DNA from: Biomphalaria glabrata
Taxonomy: Eukaryota > Mollusca > Gastropoda > Planorbidae
Reading direction: 5' to 3'
Assembly: GCF_947242115.1 (NCBI RefSeq)
Contig: NC_074719.1
Coordinates: 34,069,769-34,133,768, forward strand
DNA: 64,000 nucleotides
The notes below the pieces were generated by a model. That model was given only the letters and a program-made list of their open reading frames with translations. It was not told the origin of the DNA and ran no database searches. The stretch's first letter is position 1; each line of letters starts with the position of its first letter. A program made the position numbers and the translations under genes. Shown one piece after another: positions 25,986 through 56,425 of the stretch.

Positions 25986-27131
25986 AAAAAAACACATATT
26001 TGGATTTTGTTATTATTACAAGACACAACTTTACAATCCGTATCTTGATTCGTTAGTTTCTTCATTAATGTCTCGTTTTCAAGCAATAATAATGCTCAGT
26101 TGTCTTCATCCTAAAACGATGCAAGAGCTGCAACGTAAATAAGAATATCAGAACTGTCAGATAAGCGTTCATCGCCGGCTTGTCCTTCGCGACGAGAAGC
26201 AATTCAGTAGTAAAGTTAATGACAGCTTTGGCTGCGTTAGCATTTTTGGTTTGATCGATTGTTGGGTGTATGGCCGAACGGATAAACTTACCAACATGTA
26301 CAGTAAATAGTTTGCTCACATGTTAGTTTTTTTTATTATTATTATTTCATGAAACAAGTATTTACAATGAACATAGTATCGCATAGGTAGGGGGGCGAGG
26401 AAGCTACAGTTCTTTTTCTTTAGTATTTTTTGTAATATAAAAGTTGGGGCTACGACTTTTAGAAATCGAGGGCAACTTGCACTCTCTGCAAAAAAAAAGT
26501 TATGGTGCCCATGTATGTCCATGTGTGTTTGTGTGAAAAGAAAAAAAAATCAAACATTCAACCCCGCTACGAAAAACAATCCTGGCCACGCCCATTCTTG
26601 ACACTTATATTTTACTGGGGCTTTTCTTTTCGGAGATGACGCCGACAATAATGTTATGCCTACCTTTCTAATTGTACATGTGTCCTGAGATCACTTTGAA
26701 AATTTATCATGTTGAATTATTAGGATTAATGTTGCGAAGTTTTATGAAAAAAAAAGTGACATAAATATTTTTTTCTTTTTTTTTTAGACATCCAATAAAG
26801 AAAAAAGAGAAATATTTACTTTTTAAAAGGCTAATTCTAAGTGTTTTCAATATCATAGTCGATATAGGACTTCTTGGTGTTAACTAAGGTACACTCATGA
26901 CTACACTACTGTGTACTAAGGAATGCTAAAAATGTGACACATGAGACCCTAAACAAGGAAACGGATTGGGAAATTCCGATTTTATTTTTCACGTTTTTGA
27001 AAGTTCAAAAATATTATTTTAGTGTCTTTAGTAAAATATTAATTTTAAAACTAATAATAAGTTAGAGAATCAAACTTTATTTAACATAAACTTTTAAAGT
27101 ATAACTTAACTACTCAAAGTGTATCTATAAA
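25986..27131. other. spacer before gene 2, nothing recognised
   Basis: AT-rich DNA with simple A/T runs and a short GT-rich piece near 26515. No exon, promoter motif or known repeat could be named with confidence. Any promoter of gene 2 should lie here. Confidence 0.4.
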
Positions 27132-44587
<17,456 letters not shown>

Positions 44588-44814
44588 GTAAGTCACTTGC
44601 TTCTCAAAATGTGCTTTTTAAATTGATGATATAAAAGCTGCTAAATATTGTGTTTTTTATGTTATGGTTATGCTTGCCCTGGATGTGGCAAAATATGTAG
44701 GTCACAGCTGGGGTTGTGCAGCTACGGGAAATACTTCTCTCCTCACTAATCTTTGGACTCGAAGACTAGCCTTATTATTATTATTATGTAATAATAGAAT
44801 TCAGTGTAATAGCA
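44588..44814. other. 3' flank of gene 2
   Basis: Begins like the gene 1 flank (TTCTCAAAATGTGCTTTT) then diverges. AATAAA is not at the stop codon as it is in gene 1. Confidence 0.5.
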
Positions 44815-45005
44815 AGTTGGATGGCTGCCTGGTCGTGCGGTTTGCGCGCATGACTCTTGTTCGAACTTATCGATGGTCAAGGATTCAAACCTTACCCGCT
44901 CCCACCCACCACCACCCCGGTCGTCCTGCAGGAGGTTTGGACTAGGTTATAAATTATTTTCAACTCTTAAGGGACATTGTAAACATGTAAAACATTTTAT
45001 AAAAC
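44815..45005 (+). repeat. tRNA-derived SINE (GATGGCTGC family)
   Basis: GGATGGCTGCCTGGTCGTGC head, GGATTCAAACC B-box-like, then CGCTCCCACC, CTGCAGGAGGTTTGGACTAG, TTCAACTCTTAAGG and AAACATGTAAAACATTTTA. A shorter copy lies at 6860-7005. Inserted after the duplication. Confidence 0.75.
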
Positions 45006-45531
45006 ATTTTACAAAATATGTAAATCATTTTACAAACATTTTTACAAGTTCAGGATTTTTTTACATGCGAATATTGATAAATAAAACTCAAGATTTGGCT
45101 AAAGCTGGTAAAAAGTGTTTCTAACAGAATCTATTAGGAAACTGCGGTAATGCTTAGCTGTGAAGACAGTTGTACGTTAGAAGAACAAGCTCATTTTTTA
45201 CAATGTCTCTATAAATGTCATTACTTCAACCTGAACGCTGATCCTAAAACAAACGCCTCTAGTGACTTTTCTAAAATTGAACATTTGATTTTTTTTTTTT
45301 GAAAATAATGACTAGCTCGTTGGCCACACGGGGAAAACTCTAGTTGGACTTTTATCAAGTAGAAAATAAAATAATTTAAATTTCTCTAGAGATCTAGATC
45401 TAGATCCAACATTGGTATCCGAATGCAAGGCTTTATTGATTCAATAGTTTGAACAATTAATGTTCAGGAAAATTGTGCGCATCTTATTCTAAGTCAAGAT
45501 CTAAATGCCTATCAGAGGAATATGATATATA

Positions 45532-46000
45532 GCTTCTTTCGTGGTCGAAGATGAACACATTTCTCCTTTCCTATGGACTCGAAGATGACTGTAAAGTCTA
45601 ATCCTAGCATTAAAAAGCCGGCCGCATACGTTGCATGGGTGGGTTAGGTCAGATGGGCCTGCTTCTTCTCTCAGCCTTTTGCTGGTTCGGCGCTTTTTCA
45701 CCCTTGCAAGTCTTCTTGCTTCAAATCTTGAGACTCCGAGACTTACAGCTTCACGCAATGAGGAACGATTGAGAGCTAGTGCTTCCCAGCCGTGAATATC
45801 GATATCGCAATCCTTGAATGAAGAAGCTCTTGAGATTGTCTTTCAAGCGCTTGTATTGACCTCCCTGGGAGCTTTTTCCTGCACACAGCTCCCCGTACAG
45901 AAGTCGTTTGGGAAGACGATTGTCTGGCATGCGGACTACATGTCTAGATCTATGGATTCTACATTCGCTAAACCAAGATTCTTTCTCAAAGAGAAAGGGG
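45532..46000 (-). mobile_element. LINE 3' fragment with zinc finger
   Basis: Minus-strand remains: SSFKDCDIDIHGWEALALNR, LREAVSLGVSRFEARRLARV, and the finger CNVCGRLFNARIRLYSHLRV. It is the end of another LINE family; gene 1's flank lacks it. Confidence 0.7.
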
Positions 46001-48090
46001 AAGGTGTTGGGTAAGAAAATGTTTCATTATTTTTAAAATCTAACATTCATTAACTTTTAAGAGAAAAACAGTTGCTCTATAAGTTGCATAAAGTATATCT
46101 TGTCTTTTTAAACTTGGATTGTTTACGTTGTTCTTGTTTTTGTTCACAATTTAAGCATTAAATATCAATTTTGATGTTTTAAAATATGGATTTTTATTCT
46201 CAATACATTGGACTGAGATTATGTAATTAATATTAAGGATATCATGCCATTTCTTTTTAACCAGTGGTTTGTGACTGTATGCTTGAAGTTGCAGTATTTT
46301 AATATGTATTTCCATCATTAAATAAACGTTATTTTGTCTGCTGAAATTGCATCTCAAATCAGTGTGTACCTTTTATATTTGTCCAGTACTAAATGTGTAG
46401 TGCAAGTCAATAGTCATAACTCAAAGCCACACGAACCTAACATTCTACATCTTGATGACCAGCAAGTTCATGTATGATATTCATATTAGTCAAGTAATAT
46501 TTACAGTCTTAAGAGACGATCTTTTCCTGATGCAACTTCTGGCTATGAATTTACCCGGCTTTGCTCAATTCAAAAAAATGTTACGCAAAAGCATTGTCTG
46601 AAAATGAATTCTAATCACATAGAGAAAATGAATAGTCTACACATCCATTAAAAAGCATTTCTTTTTGTTCTTAAATTGCCTGCACTCCTCCATATGTTCC
46701 TGACATTGTATTTGCTATGTCATATCATAAAGTCACGCTCGTTCCTTTTCACCTTCTTGGAGATATGCAAATTGATCTCATCCGATTTTACTTTATTATT
46801 CAATCTCATAATTTGGACATCAGTTTGTGCTATGCCAGATGCATGGTCATAACCAATACCAAAGTACCTTGTATACATTCTGTCTCTGACATGTACATTT
46901 TTTACGTGGGTTTTTCAAACATGTATAAACTTATTATGACTTTGTGTCTCTTCCCATTGCTCCATTTCAACTTTATAGATTTTCTTTCAGTGGCTAGACT
47001 GTATTATATAAGACAAGGATGAGCAACTCTACAATCTCAATAACATTTCCTTATTTTAATAAAGATTCATCGACAATATGGTCACGCAATGTCTAGTTTC
47101 AGCTTTTCCTTAAGCAAAATCATATCAAGCAAGATGTCTTTACCAGGTTTTTCTTCGTTACGTCAGTTATAGAAATGTCTTCTGTAAAATATAATAGTGG
47201 ACCATAATAGTTTGGCACACAATACGAATTCATTAATAGAGCAATGGGACTTCACTGAAATAACATTAGACGTATAGCTATTTTAAAGACATGTTTGATT
47301 TAATTTATTTAAGAAAACGGGGTTTGTTTTAGGGAATCCCAAAATAGAGAACAGGGTCATTGTGTTAAAGTCTGAGAGAGAATTTGACGTCTGCTTATGA
47401 GGATAGACATTAATGATCTTGTCGCTGATAAGATGAGCTTCTAATTCTAAATGTATTATCTCGAGAGTGATATTGTTTTAATGGGAAACTACATTAAGAA
47501 TATTGTGTTGATTATACCTACAACTATTCATATTTCTTTAATATTCATTTCATGAAGAGGTAGATTATTGTTTCCAATCAATAAATCTTTGTGTACAGGA
47601 CTTAATATAATTTTTATTTTTTAATGCATTTGTTGTGGATTATTTGTGAGTCACTGACTGATGAGTAGGACTTTTAAACTGAAAGCCATTGGATGTCAGA
47701 AGATAATATTGATTACAGATTCAATTTTAAGCGTAGCCACCTAGGTAAAAAAATCCAGGCAGTTACAAAATTATTTTTGTGTCAGATGAAAGGAAGAAAT
47801 AACTTGATTTGGATCTACAATTGTAGGCCTATAATCTAATTTTTTATCTAATTACAAATTTGAAAAAAAACTTAAAATTGCCACAGTGAATATAAGGTAA
47901 TTACAAAGCCCGTACAATGTTATTCTCCAGTGTTCCCCTATTCTTTTTACAATTACATGTGATACAAAACAGGCTGACACGCTTAAGCATATTAAACATT
48001 TAACTGACAATTAAAAAAATATATATATATCAACGATAATGACGAAGAAACAAGGGAAACGTTCATGTTAATGTCTATAGTGTAAAAAAA
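46001..48090. other. duplicated 3' flank of gene 2
   Basis: 46560-48000 aligns with 22680-24945, including the old LTR-like repeat. 46010-46560 shows no gene. Homology stops near 48000. Confidence 0.6.
47361..47767 (+). repeat. old LTR-like repeat, second copy
   Basis: Partner of 24120-24517: starts TGTGTTAAAG and ends near GTTACA, followed by TTTTTGTGTCAGATG. Confidence 0.35.
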
Positions 48091-48094
48091 AAAA

Positions 48095-49690
48095 GTTTAT
48101 TCAATCTTTAGCCACTGCAACAAAACAGCTAAAAGAAATTACATCATAAAATTAGACTCACAACCAATATATAAAGGGGAAAAATCCAACATATCTTTGA
48201 GTAAAATTAGACCAAAGACTGTCCCTAAAACACTTTATGGCCTAATAAAAATAAAAGGCATCACAAAGATTAAACATAATAAAACACCTAGCAGGATCGT
48301 CCTGGGGAGCTGAAAAGAAAACCTTAAGACAGTTATACACTGGATACGTTAGATCTGTAATGGATAACTGTCTCTCCATACAAGTAGCTGCCAACAAAAC
48401 ATATCAATCATCATTAGACACAATCCAAAACCAAGAATTGCGTCTAATTAGTGGAAGTATGAGAACTACTCCCACAGCACCCAATATTGAACCTCTAAAG
48501 TTAAGGCGCAACAGAGCAGCATTAGAAGCTATTGAGAGATACAGAAAGTTGGAGAACGATCATCCTAATAAAATACTAACACAGAGAAATAGGAAAAACA
48601 ACCAAAAAAAGCAAAGAACTCTGATTCAACTTACTGACGAACTAGCCATAAAACACTACCTACCCCAATAACAGAGAAAAAATTACCAGATTCTCAAACA
48701 TAACTCCTTAACTACAAACAACCAACCATTAAAACACACTTAATAAACAACACTCAACAAACAAAACAAACGAATGAAATCCACTAAAGCTCAAAGTAAA
48801 CACCTCGAAACAATTAAAAGCTATACACCGACGGATAAGCCTTCAAAGCCACCATCAATGCTGGTCTTGGTGCCTTCCTGGTCTTCCTAAAACTAAACAC
48901 TTTGAAATAAGTGCACCCTGTGGCGATTACTGATCACACTTTCAAGCCGAAATTGAGACAGGAAAACAAATTATATTAAAGGAATGCAATCACCATCAGA
49001 TATTGTTGTCTTTACAGACTCCCAATCCACTCTGAAAGCACTTAACAGCAGCACCTCAAACAGCCAAAGAGAGTTGACAACACTCATTGTGATAATCCAT
49101 CAGAGGATATCAAAATTAAATATCAATATCACATTGGATATACAGTGGATCCCTGGACACATTGGTATCATGGGAAATGAAAGGCAGATAAACTATCAAA
49201 GGCAGGATCACCTATGGAACAACCTAATAGACCTGTTAACTACCTCACCCTAAGGTCAATGTTAGTCAACCATCACAAAGAGGAGTGGCTCAACCAATGG
49301 GCATCAGGAAACACAGGCAGAGCCATGTACAAAGAAATGCCTATGCCTAACAAACTGGACAGTATTAACTTCCTCCTCCACAAAGAACAATCTAAAATTT
49401 TCCAACTAAGAACAGGACACACACCTCTATTAAATTACCATCTAAACAAAATAAACTCCACACAACTCCCCCTTTGCAGACACTGCGCATACCCATATGA
49501 AACCATATCCTTTTTGAATGCCCCTTCCTAACCCACCTTAGGCAGACCCTACTGCCACTCCAGCCCAACATAACCAACACCCTGTACTGCAGTGCTGGAC
49601 AACTGAAGAAAACAGCACACTTTTTTTCCTTGGCACAGACTGTAAAAGAGCTCACAGCTCAGCTGCAATAAAGATGGGAAGAAGAAAAAG
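48095..49690 (+). mobile_element. LINE family D with RNase H, 5'-truncated
   Basis: Broken frames in order: a region with LAGSSWGAEKKTLRQLYTGY, MDNCLSIQVAANKTYQSSLD and RLISGSMRTTPTA, then RNase H (VVFTDSQSTLKALN, IQWIPGHIGIMGNE), and the C-terminal HKEQSKIFQLRTGHTPLLNY with a CRHCAYPYET finger. This is the I/Jockey-like order. At least three frame breaks. Its 3' end cuts into the last-exon fragment at 49701. Confidence 0.8.
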
Positions 49691-49700
49691 AATAGTGCTA

Positions 49701-49871
49701 AATCCTCATGGATGTAGTAAAAAAAAGATCAGCATTGGTCAATGCAAGGACAAATAGAATGTGGAAAATGACTTTAATATGTTTACCTATACCAGAAGAA
49801 CATGTCCAGGAAGTAGTAATGCTATTGTCTGGTTTGTAGGGTATGAATGGCATCTTTACTTAGGAAATTAA
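49701..49871 (+). pseudogene. diverged last-exon fragment of the protease family
   Basis: Reads NPHGCSKKKISIGQCKDK, a stop, then NVENDFNMFTYTRRTCPGSS and NAIVWFVGYEWHLYLGN. It matches the end of the gene 2 last exon (HPHGCSKRVCFGQWKDK ... CPGCSGGPVYF). The Ser position is kept (CPGSSNA), but an in-frame stop and LINE truncation make it a pseudogene. It is farther from genes 1 and 2 than they are from each other. Confidence 0.7.
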
Positions 49872-50690
49872 AAATCAAAGCTGAATTATTGCTATTGAAT
49901 GTCTTTATGTCTTACGATATTAAATTTTTACGTCTAATTGATTTCTAATAATTTTAAACGACTACACAAAGTAATTCCAAGTACAAACTTTTTAAAAGTG
50001 TGTAATTGTGCACTACTTGTGACTCTTAGCAAACAATACAGATACAGTTTTGCATTTTCATCAAGCCAAGCAATGACTATATGCTATAATACATCAGTGG
50101 CGTCACAAGAGAAGTGCCGGGCGAGACACAAAGGGGTAACAACCAGAGAAAAAAAAAGAATTTCGAAAAACAAAAATAAACAAAATGTAGGTGGCAACAT
50201 TCGAGAGCAGACGAGAGTCAAAAATGAAATAACGTGTGAGGCCTCTAAGGATTTCATAGTATTTATACGTTTTCAAGTTTAAAATCCTGAAATCGAAATA
50301 TTTCATTTTCAAATTAATTTTTAATATTTTAACATGTTTAAAAATATGTTTATTAACATTTTATTTCTTTTTTTGTAGCCTACCAATTAAATAACATATA
50401 TGTTTCTTTGTTTTGTAGTTCATTTCGTCATCAGTACAAGGTCTAGGACACTGACAGCCCTTACCGATAAGAGCTCTTAAAGTCAAACAAACAAAAAAAT
50501 CCTTAGTTCAAGTTGAGTGTTGCTAATTTAATACCTAATGATAACATATCACAATATTTAAAAAAAAGACAACCATTTTACAGTTGTGTAAGAATCAGTG
50601 TAGGTAGTTTAGTCATTGTTTAATGGGTCAACAACCATATCTAACCATCCAACTATAGTTCATCTCGTGGAAACATTAGATACTAATTGT
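49872..50690. other. intergenic, nothing recognised
   Basis: AT-rich; no gene or known repeat seen. A short open frame at 49938-50282 has no coding character. Confidence 0.4.
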
Positions 50691-50955
50691 GCGGCGCGGT
50701 GGTTAAGTGGTTAAGCGCTTGGCTTCCGAACCAAGGTTCCTGGGTTCAAATCTCGGTGAAAACTGGGAATTTAAATTTTGGGATTTTTAGGGAGTCCCTG
50801 AGTCCACCTAACTCTAATGGTTGGGGAAAGTAAAGGCGGTTGGTCGTTGCGCTGGCCCCATGACAACCTGCTCGTTAACCGTTGGCCATTGAAACAGATG
50901 AGCTTAACATCATCTGCCACATAGATCGCAAGGTCTGAAAGGAAACTTTCCTTTT
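50691..50955 (+). repeat. tRNA-derived SINE (GGCGCGGTGG family)
   Basis: Head GCGGCGCGGTGGTTAAGTGG, B box GGGTTCAAATC, core GAGTCCACCTAACTC and GGCGGTTGGTCGTTGCGCTG, end AGCTTAACATCATCTGCC. Full-length-looking. Confidence 0.8.
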
Positions 50956-51829
50956 TTTTAATTTGATATAAATTATTTGATATTTGTCGTGATTTATCAT
51001 CTTACATGTTGTTTTTTTTTACAATATTAAAAAATGTTTTAAATTCAATTAAAATACTTTACAAATCTTTAAAAGCCTGTCTAGATAAATGACTTGCTCT
51101 GAAAATAGTTTAGTCATTGAAAACTATTTTACACAGAAGAATTTTTTACATTAAAATGTTTAAATAAATAATGTGTACATAAGAAACCTAAAGCATGGAC
51201 TTTTGATTGGTTTGCATTTGTCTATTTAATGGAATACAACAAATGGTTTTTGTGTGAGTAGGTGTTGGATAACGAGAACATTTCATACAAAAAATAGTCT
51301 TCAAGCCACTGGTAGAAATTTGATTTTCAAATTTACTTGTGAAATGAGTTTTCCCTTTTTCTCAAAAAGTTCTGTCTCATTAAACACTATATCGGAAATA
51401 TGTCAATATCTTTCATTACCCGTTTAATATGAATAGGAAATGTAAAAGTATATGTCAGTGGAACTATAAGGGTGTGCGGTTTACATTCCGTATCACTTTC
51501 TCTCTCCAGTAATATAAATAAAAATAAAAGTCTCAAATGGATTCAATGAAATCAAACTAAAAGAGAATATTTGTTTAATTCCTATTGATTCTAAATAATA
51601 TTTACTTTACTCCATATGTATCGATATTTTTTTCACTATTGTCAGTATCTTCGTATTTTTTTTTCGATTTATGGACTGTGACATGTAAGTTGACGTTATT
51701 TGACCTTTGTTACGGATAACGTATAACTACATTGAGTTCTATTCAGTATCGTGTTCCCCTCTAGGCTGACAAGTACAACCAGAGACAATGATAGTATCTA
51801 ATATACAGATTTGATGGTGGCCTATTCAA
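50956..51829. other. intergenic, nothing recognised
   Basis: AT-rich DNA with no recognisable gene or repeat. Confidence 0.35.
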
Positions 51830-52050
51830 CGACTCAAAACCAAATCCAAAACCAAATCAGCAACAAAAAAGGACCTGTTATTAGCTGATCACTGGTCCAC
51901 AATGACGTTCTGAACAAGAAATGCAGAGCATGGTCTGTACATTTTCAAGAGCATGTTCGGCATCACTGTAAAACCCCAAAAGTCTTACAATAGCAAGCTC
52001 CAGACTTCAGACAAAGCCTACTCTGATCTAGACACCAAGATAAACATGTG
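51830..52050 (+). mobile_element. LINE family B fragment, decayed
   Basis: CAAAACCAAATCAGCAACAA through GACCTGTTATTAGCTGATCA, ATGCAGAGCATGGTCTGTAC and TTTTCAAGAGCATGTTCGG parallels 29740-29870 of the family B element. Confidence 0.55.
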
Positions 52051-53054
52051 TGTGGTGTCTAATATTGTACATTGCTTGCTTTAAGATGAAAGGTTGCATA
52101 AAAAAGAAAGGGGGAGGGGGGTCATGCAATCAATTTTAGGCCTAGAGAAAAAAAAATTATAACATTTTCTTACTGAAACTGTAGACACTAAACATTATTT
52201 GTACACCTACTCCCAGACGTAATCGTAACTTAATTTTGACTAATTAGGAAAAAAAATGCTGGTCTTGGAAAAATTGCTATTGCATGATGGTTTTGGTTTC
52301 TAAACGCACCTTCTTTGCTTACAACATACACTTAACAGACTCACAGACTTTGAGATATTTGACCAAAATAGCAACATTAAAAAAAACAATACCTGCACTT
52401 ATAATAAGTGATTACAGGATAACTGGATAACTAAATGTCTGTAGGAATTGAGAGTCAATTCTTTAAATAGTGATAAAATGTATACGAAACTTTTGAAAAC
52501 CAATACTAAAAGTTGTTAATATTATTTTCAAATGTAAAGATAAATATATGGTACCTATATATAAGAAGAAAACTTAAAGTCTTTTATACTCGTATTTCAA
52601 GTCGCTCGGTGATAGCCATCTTGTGAGAGGATCAAATGTGTTCGATTATTTATTATTCGATTATTTCAAATTCACAATGTAAATCACATTTAAATCATGC
52701 AACTCTTCATTTTGATATTTCCGTTCTAACAAAAATGTTTCTTTGTAGAAGACGATGAAACGAAAAAAAAATCTCTTAATTATCCCATACAATTTAATCA
52801 ATCGTGAAAACCTCGGACACGAGATGTTAAGTATTTTATAAATACATTATTTTTAATTTGTACAGCCATCTCACTAGTTCTTACAAGAAATGCGAGAGTA
52901 AAACTTTAAATTTCGCCCTATAAGGTTTGTTACATATACGATGTTACTAAAAATAATATTTTTTCACTTTTAAAGTTTAAATCTTTTAAAATGAAATTTT
53001 ATAAGATACATAAGTACTTACAAGTTGTTTTTTATGTATTAATTAAATAAATTA
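52051..53054. other. intergenic, nothing recognised
   Basis: AT-rich, no gene seen. Confidence 0.35.
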
Positions 53055-53200
53055 TCCGTTCGGAAAAGAAAAACTTAGCCGTTGCATCAGAGTTTTTAAT
53101 CTAAAATATCATGATGTCCGATTTTTATTTTATTTTCTAGTTTCGGAGATCTAAACGGGACGTACGGACGGACAGACGACACAATACAAACAGCGACTAT
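53055..53200. repeat. dispersed repeat with GGACGGACAGACG
   Basis: Second copy of the repeat at 20393-20582 (TAGCCGTTGCATCAGA, GAGATCTAAACGGGACG). Confidence 0.6.
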
Positions 53201-53480
53201 TCATCTAACAATGATTTAAATAAGTACAAAAGCAAACACCAGAGTCATCGTTGCAGGACGGCACAAGTGTTCTTTACATTTATTACACCACGGGTCATAA
53301 GTGCATGATAACGTTAAAGACAGCACGGCCTAAGCTAAGACATTTGGAAAATATTAGTTATAAAGTGTTTCAATTTTAGTTTGTCTGTGCTTGTGACAAC
53401 AAAATTATTTTATATGCTTTGTCTCTGTAAAGCAGTGTGTAGAACAATTTAATTTGTGGCTACTATTTTAAATAACAAAA

Positions 53481-53581
53481 ATAAGGCCTTATAAAGACGT
53501 GCTGGACATTGGGCTGCAATTAACTTCTTTAGAGAAGAAATTAAAGTGTGTATACAGAATGTTTTAATCGACTTTGATTTG
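53481..53581 (+). pseudogene. gene 3 start-exon relic
   Basis: RPYKDVLDIGLQL then, in another frame, EEIKVCIQNVLIDFDL before GTAAGT: the same order as gene 2 exon 1. ATA replaces ATG, and it is 2 bp longer than gene 2's exon. Confidence 0.65.
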
Positions 53582-53750
53582 GTAAGTGGAAAATGTAACA
53601 TTTATATCTAATAATGAAGTGAATATATATTATGTATATCAATGTAAAGCGTATTTTTGTATTATATTTCTCGTAATAAGTAGGATGATTTTATAGTTTG
53701 AGCGTATCGAGCATTGTATTGAATATAAGGACGGTTATACAATGTTATAG

Positions 53751-53880
53751 GGGCGCGGTGGATGGGTGGTTAAACGCTTGGTGTTCTAAGCTGGGGTCCT
53801 GGGTTCCAATCTTGGTGAAGACTGGGATTTTCGATTTCGGGATTCGTAGGGCGCCCCTGAGTCCACCTAACTCTAACGCG
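53751..53880 (+). repeat. SINE, 3'-truncated (GGCGCGGTGG family)
   Basis: GGGCGCGGTGG head, GGGTTCCAATC, then GGGCGCCCCTGAGTCCACCT and a stop of homology near 53880. It lies in intron 1 of gene 3. Confidence 0.7.
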
Positions 53881-54088
53881 TGTCTAACTTAGGTTTTCTT
53901 TGAAGTTATTTATGACATAAAGATTTTGTTCCATGTTATAAGAGGGTATCATGTTTTTAAAGCAGCAAACAGCATATGAAACATAGACAAAAATCAAGTT
54001 TGAAATTATAACATTTTGTTATTTGGACCACAAACTTCCTAAAACTAACTATAAACTGTAAAAAAAATGTATACATTAATAAGTGTAG

Positions 54089-54211
54089 GTCAAGAAAAAA
54101 AGTAAAATGTGGATTGAAGAAAAAGAAGTATCCACTTTTACTGAAGTCAAACAATATCTATCTGAGAATATTAATATTTCAACGTTTACACAACTGAATG
54201 AAAATCTCCAA
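54089..54211 (+). pseudogene. gene 3 exon 2 relic
   Basis: Reads VKKKSKMWIEEKEVSTFTEV and KQYLSENINISTFTQLNENL before TAA, homologous to gene 2 exon 2. The donor GTAAG of gene 2 is not kept. Confidence 0.65.
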
Positions 54212-54518
54212 TAATTATTATTATTATTATATTTATCTGATTAATTAGTAATTACTGTGACATAAATAATTACAAACATTTGAAAAAGAAAAAAAAAAAC
54301 TTGCTCTCTAGAGGGCAGAAGACTTTCCATCAAACTCTCTTGCCATGTTGATGTGAAAAGTTTAACACGAGCCTCAAATATTTGTTACATCTCCTTTATT
54401 AATTAGTAACTATATAGTCTGGGCTATAACATACTAAAAGAACTCGTTCAAATCGTTAAAACTCAGCTACACATTAAACAAGATGTTCAACTTTTTTTTT
54501 TATTTCCAACATATTTAG

Positions 54519-54584
54519 TACAAATTGATCAATATGATACATCTATGAAAACAACGGAAGAGATGTCGACGCTTGCGCAAAAAG
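54519..54584 (+). pseudogene. gene 3 exon A
   Basis: 66 bp, phase 1-1, bordered by ATATTTAG and GTTTGG. Codes QIDQYDTSMKTTEEMSTLAQ and K. It keeps the T.E.STL.(S/Q)K end of gene 1 exon A and is open, unlike its neighbours. Confidence 0.6.
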
Positions 54585-54761
54585 GTTTGGATTATTAAGT
54601 ATACATATAATTATAAATAATAATATAATTAAATTAATCTAAGTTATTATTATGTGTTTATAGTTTAAATATTATTTTTAGAACAATAGTTATGTGGAAA
54701 TATAAAATTAAATTGAATATTATTATTTTTTCAATTCATATTTCTTTTTACTTGATTCAAG

Positions 54762-54835
54762 ATTCTAAATATCTGCAATTGACAGAGTAGGTTAAAGATA
54801 TGAATTTTAATTTGCCAATCTAATTATTTAAAATT
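54762..54835 (+). pseudogene. gene 3 exon B, 5' part
   Basis: Reads DSKYLQLTE, a stop (TAG at 54788-54790), then VKDMNFNLPI, matching gene 1 DTVYLQLTEKVNEIDSNFSL. A repeat then interrupts the exon. Confidence 0.65.
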
Positions 54836-54839
54836 TAAT

Positions 54840-56225
54840 GACACTGTCAAGCGCCGCTGGGAAAGGCCCCCATTGTCATGCGACTCTGGGAGTTGTGTGT
54901 AATTAAAATAAATTATCATTAAAATAATTTAGTTTTGGTGACGTTAGGTGTAGGGTTTTTTAACGCCACCATAGACCAGCGTACGAAACAGATCGGAAAC
55001 AACCCACAGGTAACATACGATTGATAAAAGAATCCATTTTGTTAACAAGATAAAATTGTAATGTCATGAAAAGTAAAAGGGGGAGGAATTACAAAGGTGA
55101 GGGGTATAATCATACTTTCTAAAGTGACATATTTATAAGTGAAGATAAATGAGATGATTAACAAATTGACTGCTGATTGTATAAATGTGTAAATGCCCTA
55201 TTGTTTGTAGGACTGAGCTCTTAGATTCCTGGGTTCGGTCGTTGTCTCAAAAGCTTATCCCTCTGCCTTGATGCTGTTGACTGTTTTAGTCTGCTAGCAT
55301 GAGCATCAGCTTGGAAGGTGCCAGCTCCAGCTGAAATACTGTAGTTGAATTAGTAATAGCCTGGCCGCTGTTACAAGTGGGAGTGACACAGCGGGGGTGG
55401 GGCAAAATCAACCATGAGTAGGCAGGCTGCGGTTGCTGAGAGTTGACTCCAGGTGTAGAACTTAGTACTCAGAGTTCGTTGATCCCAAAGTTCCTTTTTC
55501 CAGCCAAGGAGCTAAGGGTGGGCTCAACAGGAACGTGAGTTCTGGAAGTCGTTGTGTTGAGCTAGGAGGGCTAACGGGACTTCAGATATGAATAGCTGGA
55601 TAAAATCAAGGATTCGGACCCTGCAGCAGGTAGAAATTCCACGTAAAGAGAAGTGTGGGGATTTTGCGACAGGCAGGAATTCCACTTAACAGGAAACGTC
55701 GATGTCTCCAGTTGCAATCAGGCACAAGGTCCAAGTGAATAGAATAAGAATAATGGAGCACAATGAATGGATTCTGTGAATGAACGCCCCTCAACGTTCT
55801 AAATAAAGTGGAGCGACAGCTCGCGATTGAAGAGGTTTGAGACTTATATGCGCTTGGCCGGAAAAAGGAATTGGGCAGGACAGCATGTGATAGATGACAT
55901 GATGGGTCAAGATAAATAATGTGACATCCGGTCAAGATAAAAGCTTCCCACTTATTTGCAATGAGGTATTAAGAACGCCTGGCCAGAGGTGACGTGCGCT
56001 CAGGGTCTAAACAAGAAAAGGATGGGCAGTGGGGATGCCTGGCAAGATGAAAGGAGTTCAGATCGTCCCGCTCAAGTGATAAGGTCAACAATGTTGATAG
56101 ACATGACACTAGAATAGAATTCTAGATGGTCAATCTAGTGAGTCGCACAGGTGGGGCTTGGGGTTAAAATTGAACTTAGAAAGGAAAAATAATAGGATAA
56201 AATTAATAAATACTTATCAATGATG
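54840..56225. repeat. large dispersed repeat inside exon B of gene 3
   Basis: Homologous to blocks of 28285-31140. TGACACTG is present at both borders (about 54838 and 56239), so an 8-bp target-site duplication is possible. No coding capacity or clear terminal repeats seen. Confidence 0.5.
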
Positions 56226-56234
56226 AGCTAAATT

Positions 56235-56425
56235 TGAGTGACACTGAAAGCTTTTGGTCTGTGACAGAAACACAAGAACAAATCAATGGACTAGTTTTGG
56301 CATTTCGAGAGGAGATTATGGCCGAACTTCAGATGGCCAGTGACTTTATGTCACAACTACAAGCACGAGTTGAGACTTTGTCGAAAAGCTTCAAGAAAAA
56401 ACAAGAAGAAGACAGAGAACAGGAG
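56235..56425 (+). pseudogene. gene 3 exon B, 3' part
   Basis: Frame TETQEQINGLVLAFREEIMA then ELQMASDFMSQLQARVETLS and KSFKKKQEEDREQE, matching the end of exon B in genes 1 and 2. Open to the border GAG|GTTTTT. Confidence 0.65.

Noticed and set aside
26065-26522. Possible small genes on the minus strand
   Set aside because: No recognisable motifs, no codon pattern, AT-rich spacer.
46151-47022. Small open frames in the flank of gene 2
   Set aside because: The partner flank near 22700-23000 does not keep the frames, so they are chance.
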